Shown here piece by piece: positions 1-5,849 of a stretch of 7,473 bases of DNA. Under the pieces are notes generated by a model. That model was given only the letters and a program-made list of their open reading frames with translations. It ran no database searches and had not been told where the DNA came from. Numbering within the stretch: position 1 is the stretch's first letter; every line of letters starts with the position of its first letter. Source of the stretch: Vulcanimicrobiota bacterium. GTDB taxonomy: Bacteria > Vulcanimicrobiota > Vulcanimicrobiia > Vulcanimicrobiales > Vulcanimicrobiaceae. Made by a program: the position numbers and the translations under genes. The stretch covers positions 1-7,473 of the forward strand of contig JAFAMS010000440.1 in the NCBI GenBank assembly GCA_019233165.1. The letters are read 5' to 3'.

Positions 1-319
1 CGATTGCGACGACGTCTTGCAAACCCAGTCGGTCGACTTGCTCGTCGATCCCGAGCAGCGCGAGCGCGATCGCGAGATCGAACGCCGGGCCTTCCTTTCG
101 AATATCTGCCGGGCTTAGACTGACGAGCAGCCGGCCCGCCGGGTACAGGAAGCCGCTATTGAAAATCGCGGCGCGAACCCGTTCGCGCGCTTCGCGGACG
201 GCACGATCGGGGAGACCGATGATCGCGCAGCCCGGGAGCCCCGGCGCGCTGTCGGCTTCGACGCGCACGACGTAACCGTCGATGCCGAGCATCGCGGCCG
301 AATGAGCCAACGCGAGCAA
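1..319 (-). CDS. comM: ComM/YifB family Mg-chelatase-like AAA+ ATPase, N-terminal part (runs off the left edge)
   Basis: The reverse strand encodes the N-terminal domain of the YifB/ComM family. Visible landmarks are HSAAMLGIDG (residues 6-15), GLPGCAIIGLPD (27-38), AVREARERVRAAI (40-52), NSGF (54-57) and SPADIRKEGPAFDLAIAL (69-86). This is the ChlI-like (S5-fold) domain that precedes the AAA+ module; the Walker motifs lie outside the window. Family knowledge: ComM in Vibrio is a hexameric branch-migration helicase that aids integration of DNA during natural transformation, and homologues are widespread in bacteria whose competence is untested. I chose the TTG start at 319 because the family begins with (M)LA-x-x-x-SAA and because a GGAGGAAG Shine-Dalgarno lies six bases upstream (326-333). 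Alternatives are a GTG at 346 with no clear ribosome site, or an ATG at 292 that would cut off a conserved stretch. It is transcribed divergently from the haloperoxidase gene. The family call is secure; the function in this organism is inferred. Confidence 0.9.
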   Translation of the reverse strand, partial: MLALAHSAAMLGIDGYVVRVEADSAPGLPGCAIIGLPDRAVREARERVRAAIFNSGFLYPAGRLLVSLSPADIRKEGPAFDLAIALALLGIDEQVDRLGLQDVVAI

Positions 320-325
320 CCTCGG

Positions 326-333
326 CTTCCTCC
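326..333 (-). promoter_or_regulatory. Shine-Dalgarno site that supports the TTG start of the ComM-like gene
   Basis: On the minus strand GGAGGAAG is followed by six bases and then TTG at 319. A second purine-rich stretch (GGGAGG) lies just upstream at 335-340. The site favours the TTG over the in-frame GTG at 346 and the ATG at 292. Confidence 0.6.
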
Positions 334-375
334 GCCTCCCGTTCACGACGTCGGGCACTCGAACAAGGAGGGGCA

Positions 376-415
376 CCCTTTTCAACTAGGACTAAAGACC
401 TATTGAACCTTAGGG
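376..415. promoter_or_regulatory. Imperfect inverted repeat between divergent genes, candidate operator
   Basis: The core TAGGACTAAAGACCTA (387-402) matches its own reverse complement at 12 of 16 positions. It extends outward as TTCAA-C-TAGG on the left against CCTA-TTGAA on the right, with one bulged base, and further to CCCT (376-379) against AGGG (412-415). It is markedly richer in A and T than its surroundings and sits between the starts of the ComM-like gene (319) and the haloperoxidase (461). A dimeric regulator controlling one or both promoters could bind here; as RNA it could also fold into a hairpin. The centre GGACTAAAGACC loosely resembles the dyad bound by DosR/DevR-type response regulators (GGGACTTTAGTCCC-like). 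That resemblance is only suggestive. No convincing -35/-10 pair was found for either gene. Confidence 0.5.
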
Positions 416-460
416 CGACCGGTCCCATCGTCTTCACGTTGGCAGGGTACCGAACCGTCC

Positions 461-2029
461 ATGGACCGCTTTTTGCGCGCACACCTACCCGGTGGCGCGG
501 CGGCCGTCTTGCTCGCGTCGTCGCTTTTGCTTGCCGGTTGCGGTGGTGGTGGTGGAACGTCGAGCAGCGCGCTTCCGCCGACGACATCTAATCCGCCCGC
601 AGCGCCCGGCGCCGAAACGCTCGTGATGCAGTGGGACGATCAACTCTTCACCGCGATCCGCGCCGACAAACCCGCTCCCACCGTCGTTGCGCGTTCGCTT
701 GGCGTTCTCCACGAAGCGATGTACGAAGCGTGGACGGCGTACGATTCGACCGCGGTCGGCGAACAAGTCGGCAATGCGTTGCGCCGCCCTTCGTCTGAGG
801 CGACGTACGCGAACAAAGCCAAGGCGATTAGCTACGCCGCGTATCGCGCCGCGGTCGATTTGTTTCCGGATTTCAAGTCGACGTTCGATGCGTTCATGCA
901 ATCGCTCAACTACGATCCGACCGACATCGGCACCGACATCTCGACGCCGCAAGGGATCGGAAACGTTGCGGCGGCGGCGATTCTGAACTACCGCCACCAA
1001 GACGGCTCGAATCAACAGAACGGTTACGCCGACACGACGGGCTACAAGACCGTCAATCCGCCGCTCGATCTCGTCGATCCGGGCGCGCCTTCGATCACGG
1101 CCGTCGATCCTTCACGCTGGCAGCCGCTGATCGTCTTCAATCCGAACGGCAGCGGGACGACGATCACGCAAAAATGGGCGACGCCGCAGTGGTATACCGT
1201 CAAGCCGTTCGCGCTGACCTCGGGTTCGCAATTCCGTCCGCCCCCCCCGCCGGCGTTCGGCAGCCCCGACTACATCGCGGCGGCGCAGGAGCTCATCAAC
1301 TACAACGGATCGCTCACCGATTACCAGAAGGCGAGCGCCGCGTATTGGGCCGACGGACCGAACTCCGAGCTTCCGCCCGGCCACTGGTGTCTGTTCGGCA
1401 AGTTCATCTCGCAGCGCGACAACCACACGCTCGACGACGACGTCAAGATGATGTTCATCCTCGCGAACGCCGAATTCGACACGAGCATCGCCGTTTGGGA
1501 TACCAAACGCGCCTACGACAGCTCGCGCCCGGTGACGGCGATTCGCCAGCTCTTCCAAGGCCAAACGGTCATGGGCTACGTCCCCGGCAAAGGGCCGCAG
1601 ATGATCCCGGCTACGCAGTGGTGGCCGTACCAGCAGATGACCGTCGGAACGCCGCCGTTCGCCGAATACGTCTCGGGGCACAGCGGTTTCAGCGCAGCCG
1701 GCGCCGAGGTGCTCCGGCGCTGGACCGGGAGCGATACGCTCAACGCCACCTACACGATGATGGCCGGCACGTCGAAGATTAATCCCGGCGTCGATCCCGC
1801 GACGAACGTGAACATGAGCTGGGCGACGTTCACCGATGCCGCGAACGACGCTGCGATGTCGCGGCGCTACGGCGGGATCCACTTCTCGTTCGGCGACCTC
1901 GGCGGCCGCACGATCGGAACCTCCGTCGCGGACGTGGTTTGGAGCAAGGCCTACACGTACATCAACGGCACCGCCTCGGTCCCCGGCGGTCAAGCCGTGG
2001 TACGGCGGTACGCTACGATTCGGCACTGA
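461..2029 (+). CDS. Vanadium-dependent haloperoxidase, lipoprotein (PAP2/acid phosphatase superfamily)
   Basis: This 522-residue protein should oxidise halide with hydrogen peroxide to hypohalous acid, using bound vanadate, outside the cytoplasmic membrane. The N-terminus is a lipoprotein signal with lipobox LAGC (24-27), followed by a Gly/Ser/Pro linker to about residue 50. The vanadate pocket is complete: K349-x6-R356-P357 (in KRAYDSSRP), S405-G406-H407 (EYVSGHS) and R468-x5-H474 (SRRYGGIH). Compared with Curvularia chloroperoxidase (K353, R360, S402, G403, H404, R490, H496), the spacings K to R (7) and R to H (6) are identical. W346 and F400 fall where that enzyme has W350 and F397, which favours a chloroperoxidase-like pocket. 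The ATG at 461 is chosen because it directly gives the signal peptide; its ribosome site is weak (GCAGGG about 13 bases upstream). It is monocistronic, closed by a terminator at 2068-2107. A PAP2-type phosphatase is the alternative, but length and motif spacing fit haloperoxidases better. Substrate and halide are not proven. Confidence 0.88.
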   Translation: MDRFLRAHLPGGAAAVLLASSLLLAGCGGGGGTSSSALPPTTSNPPAAPGAETLVMQWDDQLFTAIRADKPAPTVVARSLGVLHEAMYEAWTAYDSTAVGEQVGNALRRPSSEATYANKAKAISYAAYRAAVDLFPDFKSTFDAFMQSLNYDPTDIGTDISTPQGIGNVAAAAILNYRHQDGSNQQNGYADTTGYKTVNPPLDLVDPGAPSITAVDPSRWQPLIVFNPNGSGTTITQKWATPQWYTVKPFALTSGSQFRPPPPPAFGSPDYIAAAQELINYNGSLTDYQKASAAYWADGPNSELPPGHWCLFGKFISQRDNHTLDDDVKMMFILANAEFDTSIAVWDTKRAYDSSRPVTAIRQLFQGQTVMGYVPGKGPQMIPATQWWPYQQMTVGTPPFAEYVSGHSGFSAAGAEVLRRWTGSDTLNATYTMMAGTSKINPGVDPATNVNMSWATFTDAANDAAMSRRYGGIHFSFGDLGGRTIGTSVADVVWSKAYTYINGTASVPGGQAVVRRYATIRH

Positions 2030-2067
2030 TGCTCACGTAATACATACCAACAGGTAGACATCCCGGG

Positions 2068-2107
2068 AACACGGCTGGGCGAGTTGAAAGGCTCAGCCGT
2101 GTTTTTT
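2068..2107 (+). terminator. Rho-independent terminator after the haloperoxidase gene
   Basis: The stem ACACGGCTGGGC (2069-2080) pairs with GCTCAGCCGTGT (2091-2102) over 12 base pairs including one G-U wobble, and A2068 can pair with T2103. The loop is ten bases and the T-run spans 2102-2107. It lies 39 bases after the haloperoxidase stop and 38 bases before the next gene, so it should separate the two transcription units. Confidence 0.88.
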
Positions 2108-2112
2108 ACTGT
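2084..2112 (+). promoter_or_regulatory. Possible sigma-70-type promoter for the five-gene unit
   Basis: TTGAAA (2084-2089, five of six consensus bases) is followed after 17 bases by TACTGT (2107-2112, three of six). This predicts a start near 2119 and a leader of about 26 bases before the GTG at 2145. The -35 would lie in the loop of the terminator hairpin and the -10 on its T-run. The match is modest, and it is proposed mainly because a new promoter is expected after a strong terminator. Confidence 0.3.
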
Positions 2113-2188
2113 CCACATCGCCCACAGGCAAAAGATGCACCACTGTGGATAAGCGGCGTTTCGGCGAAGCGGAAATCCATGTGGACAC
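2109..2188. other. Cluster of three DnaA-box-like sites around the start of the PLP-enzyme gene
   Basis: TGTGGATAA (2144-2152) is the exact reverse complement of the consensus DnaA box TTATCCACA. Two weaker sites share the TCCACA core: CTGTCCACA at 2109-2117 on the plus strand, which fits the looser form known from GC-rich genomes, and TGTGGACAC at 2180-2188 on the minus strand. The exact box overlaps the GTG start codon and the first overlaps the proposed -10. DnaA can act as a transcription factor at such boxes, but three sites in 80 bases may be chance. No AT-rich unwinding region or dnaA/dnaN gene is nearby, so this is not called an origin. Confidence 0.35.
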
Positions 2189-3365
2189 CGCTGCCGTCCA
2201 TGCCGGCAGGTTCGTGACCCCCGCCAACGCGAGCTCGTCGCCGCCGCTTTTCGCCGCCTCGTCGTACGCCTTTCGCGATCTCGATCAGATGGAAGAGATC
2301 TATGCCGAAACGACCGCGGGGGCGATTTACGGCCGCTACGGAGGGCCGAACACTCGCCATTTCGCCTCCGCGATCGCCGACCTCGAGGGCGCCGAAGCGG
2401 CAGTGGCGGCCGCTTCCGGGATGGCCGCGGTCGACGCCGCCTGGCGACCGCTCCTGCGGACCGGAGACCGGATCGTCGCGAGCACGGAGCTCTACGGCGG
2501 GACGTACGATCTTCTTGAGAAGGGCTATCGAGAACGGGGCGTCGAGGTCGTTCTTGTGGCACAGGGCGATCTGGGCGCCTTGGAGCGCGCCGTCCGCGAG
2601 GGGCCGTGCCGTGTCGTCCATGTCGAGACGCTCACGAACCCCCTCGTGCACGTCACCGATCTCGAGGCGGTGGGACGGCTCGCCCGCGAAGCCGGCGCCG
2701 TCTACACGGTCGACGCGACCTTCACGACGCCGATCCTGTGCCGCCCGCTCCGCCACGGCGCCGACCTTGTGATCCACAGCGTAGGAAAGTACATCGGCGG
2801 CCACGCCGACGTCGGGCTCGGGGTCGTCTCCGGAGACGCGGCCGCAATCGCCGAGGCGGAGCGGTCGATCGTCCGGCAGGGAGCGCCGGCCTCGCATTTC
2901 GACGCGTGGCTCGCGCTGCGCGGACTGCGGACGCTGGCGCTGCGCATGGCGCGTCACAGCGAGAACGCGCGCGCGATCGCGGCCTTCCTCGCATCGCGGC
3001 CCGAAGTCGCCGCGGTCCACCATCCCTCGTTGCCGACGCATCCCCAGCATGCATTGGCGCAACGCCTCTACCCGCAGGGAACCGGCGGAATGCTCGCTTT
3101 CGAGTTGCGCGGAGGCGCCCCCGCCGTCGATCGGCTGCTGCGCGAGTTGCGACGGGTCCAAATCGTCCACAGCCTCGGCGAGGTCGCCACGACGATCTCG
3201 TACAGCGTTCGCAGCTCACATCGGTTTCTTTCCGATGCGCAGCGCGCGGAGCTAGGCGCCGGCGACGGAACGTTGCGCCTCTCGTGCGGGATCGAGGACG
3301 CGCGCGACATCATCGCCGACCTCGAGCAAGCCCTGGCAAAAGCAGGGAGTAGCGTCCCTGTCTAA
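2145..3365 (+). CDS. PLP-dependent trans-sulfuration family enzyme (cystathionine gamma-synthase/lyase-like), divergent
   Basis: This 406-residue fold-type I PLP enzyme belongs to the Cys/Met metabolism family, cytoplasmic homotetramers that make or break C-S bonds at the gamma carbon of homoserine derivatives or cystathionine. Visible landmarks are AVHAG (17-21), the phosphate-binding Y62-x-R64 (in YGRYGGPN), SGMAAV (91-96), the cofactor-stacking Y117 (LYGGT), D190 for the pyridine nitrogen (VDATF), the Schiff-base lysine K215 (HSVGKYIGGH) and the carboxylate-binding R378 (TLRLSCGIED). Length is normal for the family. Oddities: G214 replaces the usual Thr before the lysine; A348 replaces the Glu of the usual SLGGVES-type motif that reads the distal substrate end; the PASMTH region is rewritten as YSVRSSHR; and G119 stands where methionine gamma-lyases have Cys. 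The exact reaction therefore cannot be assigned. The GTG start at 2145 gives a typical N-terminus; a GTG at 2181 is possible. It is the first gene of the unit, 13 bases before the binding protein. Confidence 0.85.
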   Translation: MDKRRFGEAEIHVDTAAVHAGRFVTPANASSSPPLFAASSYAFRDLDQMEEIYAETTAGAIYGRYGGPNTRHFASAIADLEGAEAAVAAASGMAAVDAAWRPLLRTGDRIVASTELYGGTYDLLEKGYRERGVEVVLVAQGDLGALERAVREGPCRVVHVETLTNPLVHVTDLEAVGRLAREAGAVYTVDATFTTPILCRPLRHGADLVIHSVGKYIGGHADVGLGVVSGDAAAIAEAERSIVRQGAPASHFDAWLALRGLRTLALRMARHSENARAIAAFLASRPEVAAVHHPSLPTHPQHALAQRLYPQGTGGMLAFELRGGAPAVDRLLRELRRVQIVHSLGEVATTISYSVRSSHRFLSDAQRAELGAGDGTLRLSCGIEDARDIIADLEQALAKAGSSVPV

Positions 3366-3378
3366 CACACAATCAAGA

Positions 3379-4344
3379 ATGAAAAACGTCTTGGCCGTCT
3401 CTCTTGCCGCGGCTTTCCTTGTCGTGGGCGCCGCCGGTTGCAGTAAATCCACGACGAGCTCGTCCGGAACGGCGAGTGAAAGCGCCGCCCCTGCCGGCGG
3501 CGGAGCGAAAACGATCGGCGTCTCGATTCAGAACCGTGAGGCGCAGTTCTACCAAGACATGGAGAACGGCATGAAGTCGGCCGCGAGCAAGTACGGCTAC
3601 ACGCTCAAGGTCGTCGATGCGAGCCGCGACAACGCCAAGCAACAGTCGCAAGTCGAGGACTTCATCTCCCAAAAGGTCGATGCGATCGTCCTGACGCCGT
3701 ACGATTCGCAGGCAATCGGCAGCGCGATCGTCGAGGCGAACAAGGCGAACATCCCGGTCTTCACGGCCGACATCGCAAGCACGGCGAAAGAAGGCGACGT
3801 CGTCGCGCACATTGCGAGCGACAACGTACAGGGTGGCGCGCAGGCCGGGAAGCTGATGTGCGCGGGCCTCCCGAAAGGGACCGGCGCCGTCGCGATCATC
3901 GACGAACCGGAGGTTACGAGCGTTCAAGACCGCGTCAAAGGCTTCAAACAAGCCCTCGCGCAGAATTGCGCGAACGCGAAGATCGTCGCCGACATCAGCG
4001 GCGGCGGCGAGCGCGCAAAGGCGAGCTCGGTCATGGAAGACCTCCTGCAGTCGCACAAGGATCTCAAAGGCGTCTTCGGGATCAACGACGATTCCGCACT
4101 CGGCGCCGCAAAGGCGATTCAGGCGGCCGGGCTGAGCGGGAAGATCGTCGTCGTCGGCTACGATGCGACGCCCGAGGCGCAGACCGCGATCAAGAACGGT
4201 CAGATGTACGGCGACGCGATCCAGCATCCCGATCAGATCGGCTCGATCACGATCGAGACGATTCACGATTATTTCGGCGGAAAGACGCCGCCGAAGAAGA
4301 TCGCCGTGGACGTCGGCCAGTTTACGAAGGCAGACGCGAAGTAG
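3379..4344 (+). CDS. rbsB: RbsB-type sugar-binding lipoprotein of an ABC importer
   Basis: This 321-residue protein is the substrate-binding component of a ribose-type (CUT2) ABC importer. The signal peptide ends in lipobox AAGC with C21 as the lipidation site, followed by a Ser/Ala/Gly linker to about residue 43 and a two-lobed Peripla_BP_4 domain from TIGVSIQ (45-51) onward. Family landmarks are KYGYTL (71-76), DAIVLTPYDS (101-110), ANIPVFTAD (123-131), HIASDNVQGG (144-153), GINDDSALGA (234-243), VVGYDATPE (258-266) and QHPDQIG (282-288). Aligned by eye with E. coli RbsB, D131, N236, D262 and Q282 match ribose contacts. Contacts equivalent to S9, N13, N64, R90, R141 and F164 appear replaced (Q51, A55, T106, I132, Q183, G209), so ribose may not be the ligand. 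C161 and C197 could form a disulfide. The start follows the previous stop by 13 bases with only a weak ribosome site. The symbol denotes family, not substrate. Confidence 0.9.
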   Translation: MKNVLAVSLAAAFLVVGAAGCSKSTTSSSGTASESAAPAGGGAKTIGVSIQNREAQFYQDMENGMKSAASKYGYTLKVVDASRDNAKQQSQVEDFISQKVDAIVLTPYDSQAIGSAIVEANKANIPVFTADIASTAKEGDVVAHIASDNVQGGAQAGKLMCAGLPKGTGAVAIIDEPEVTSVQDRVKGFKQALAQNCANAKIVADISGGGERAKASSVMEDLLQSHKDLKGVFGINDDSALGAAKAIQAAGLSGKIVVVGYDATPEAQTAIKNGQMYGDAIQHPDQIGSITIETIHDYFGGKTPPKKIAVDVGQFTKADAK

Positions 4345-4355
4345 ACGGCGGCGGC

Positions 4356-5849
4356 GTGGCGCCGATCCTGCGGATGAACGGGATCGTCAAAACGTTCCCG
4401 GGCGTTCGCGCGCTCGACGGCGTCCAGCTCGAAGTCGCGCCGGCCGAAGTCCACGCGCTCGTCGGCGAGAACGGCGCCGGAAAATCGACCCTCATGAAGA
4501 TCCTCTCCGGCGCGCAACAAGCCGACGCCGGGACGATCGAGCTCGACGGCAAGACCGTGACGATCGACGGCCCGCGCACCGCCGAGCGCTTGGGGATCGG
4601 GATGATCTACCAGGAGTTCAATCTCGTCCCCGACCTGAACGCCGTCGACAACATCGTCCTCGGCGCCGAGCCGACGCGCGGGGTTTTCCTCGACGGTAAA
4701 GCCGCGCTCGCAAAAGCGACCGATGCGCTCGCCAAACTCGGCGTCGTGATCCCGCTCGACATCCCGACCCGGCGGCTCTCGGTCGCGCAGCAGCAGACGA
4801 TCGAGATCTCCAAGGCGATCGCGCGACGCGCGCGGATCCTGGTCCTCGACGAGCCGACCGCGGCGCTGACCGAGCGCGAGATCGAGGCGCTCTTCGCGCT
4901 GATCCGCACCCTCAAGGCCGACGGCGTCGCCTTCGTCTACATCTCGCACCGCCTCGAAGAATTGCCGGCGATCGCGGACCGGGTAACGGTGATGCGCGAC
5001 GGCCGGACCGTTGCGACGCGGCCGCTCGCGGAGATGCCGCGGGAGGAGATCATCCGGCTGATGGTCGGCCGGACGCTCGACACGCATTTTCCCGATCTGC
5101 CGGCGGTCCCCGCGGACGCTCCCGTCGTCCTCGAAGTTCGCGGGCTCGCGAGCCGTTTCGTTCGCGATGTCAGCTTTACCGTGCGCGCCGGCGAGATCGT
5201 CGGCCTGGGCGGACTCGTCGGCGCCGGGCGGACCGAGATCGTCCGCGCGATCGCCGGCGCCGACGTCCCCGACGCCGGCGAGATCTTCGTCGACGGAAAA
5301 CGCGTGCGGATCGTCTCCCCGCACAGCGCGATCGAGGCGGGGATCGCACTCATCACCGAAGACCGCAAATCGCAAGGGCTGGTCTTGGGGATGAACGTTC
5401 GCGAGAACACGACGCTCGCACATCTCACCGACTTCGTCCAGCGCGATCAGCTGGTCGATCGCCGGCGCGAGATCGAAACGACGAGCCGCATGATCGCGGA
5501 GCTTCACATCCGCACGCCGTCGACCGAGCAGATCGTTCGCAACCTTTCCGGCGGTAACCAGCAGAAAGTCGTCCTCGCGAAGTGGCTGATCGGCGTCGCG
5601 AAGGTCTTTCTCTTCGACGAGCCGACCCGTGGGATCGACGTCGGTGCGAAAGCCGAGATTTACGGCCTCATGATCGAGCTGCTCAAGCGCGGAGCGGCGA
5701 TCGTTATGGTCTCGAGCGAGCTCCCCGAGGCTTTGGGGATGGCGCACCGCATCTTCGTCGTCCGCGGCGGCCGGCTGCAAGCCGAGTTTTCGCACGCTGA
5801 AGCGACCCCGGACAAGGTTATCGCCGTCGCGACCGGAGCCGCGGCCTGA
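4356..5849 (+). CDS. rbsA: RbsA-type sugar ABC importer ATP-binding protein with two fused ATPase domains
   Basis: This 497-residue cytoplasmic protein powers the importer by ATP hydrolysis. Domain 1 has Walker A GENGAGKST (37-45), Q-loop Q86, signature LSVAQQQ (141-147), Walker B ILVLDEP (161-167) and H-loop H198 (ISHRLEE). Domain 2 has the degenerate Walker A GLVGAGRTE (286-294, Lys replaced by R292), signature LSGGNQQK (397-404), Walker B VFLFDEP (417-423) and SSELPE (453-458) in place of the H-loop His. This asymmetry is normal for RbsA, XylG and MglA proteins, so only one canonical ATP site is expected. I chose the GTG start at 4356, 11 bases after the rbsB-like stop, because it gives the usual short lead (APILRM) before NGIVKTFPGV. 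The ATG at 4374 would remove it. A longer reading frame upstream, inside the rbsB-like gene, is not family-like. The stop overlaps the next start by one base (TGATG), implying translational coupling. Substrate specificity cannot be read from this subunit. Confidence 0.95.
   Translation: MAPILRMNGIVKTFPGVRALDGVQLEVAPAEVHALVGENGAGKSTLMKILSGAQQADAGTIELDGKTVTIDGPRTAERLGIGMIYQEFNLVPDLNAVDNIVLGAEPTRGVFLDGKAALAKATDALAKLGVVIPLDIPTRRLSVAQQQTIEISKAIARRARILVLDEPTAALTEREIEALFALIRTLKADGVAFVYISHRLEELPAIADRVTVMRDGRTVATRPLAEMPREEIIRLMVGRTLDTHFPDLPAVPADAPVVLEVRGLASRFVRDVSFTVRAGEIVGLGGLVGAGRTEIVRAIAGADVPDAGEIFVDGKRVRIVSPHSAIEAGIALITEDRKSQGLVLGMNVRENTTLAHLTDFVQRDQLVDRRREIETTSRMIAELHIRTPSTEQIVRNLSGGNQQKVVLAKWLIGVAKVFLFDEPTRGIDVGAKAEIYGLMIELLKRGAAIVMVSSELPEALGMAHRIFVVRGGRLQAEFSHAEATPDKVIAVATGAAA

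Noticed and set aside
403..431. A promoter for the haloperoxidase using TTGAAC as -35
   Set aside because: The best hexamer 17 bases downstream is CATCGT, which matches the -10 consensus poorly.
156..587. A 143-codon minus-strand frame across the left intergenic region
   Set aside because: The adjacent minus frame ending at 319 encodes a clear ComM/YifB N-terminus; this frame is Arg-rich and spans the haloperoxidase signal peptide.
1112..2026. A 304-codon minus-strand frame opposite the haloperoxidase
   Set aside because: Arg-rich composition with no recognisable motif; the plus strand carries the full vanadate-binding set.
2030..2144. A riboswitch (SAM-type) ahead of the PLP-enzyme gene
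   Set aside because: Only one simple hairpin with a T-run is present and there is no room or consensus for a SAM aptamer before it; it reads as an ordinary terminator.
2109..2188. A replication origin based on the DnaA-box cluster
   Set aside because: There are only three sites, two of them imperfect, no AT-rich unwinding segment, and no dnaA, dnaN, parA or similar gene nearby.
2106..4266. Minus-strand frames of 354 and 297 codons opposite the PLP enzyme and the binding protein
   Set aside because: Both are antisense shadows of strongly conserved plus-strand proteins and have skewed Arg/Asp/Val composition.
3858..4355. Extension of the ATPase frame upstream into the binding-protein gene
   Set aside because: The extra residues are Arg-rich out-of-frame translation of the RbsB gene. 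Family length and start context place the real start at the GTG at 4356.
4269..5795. A 508-codon open frame on the minus strand opposite the ATPase gene
   Set aside because: It mirrors the plus-strand RbsA codons in GC-rich DNA, is rich in Arg/Asp and shows no family motif, while the plus strand has every ABC ATPase motif.
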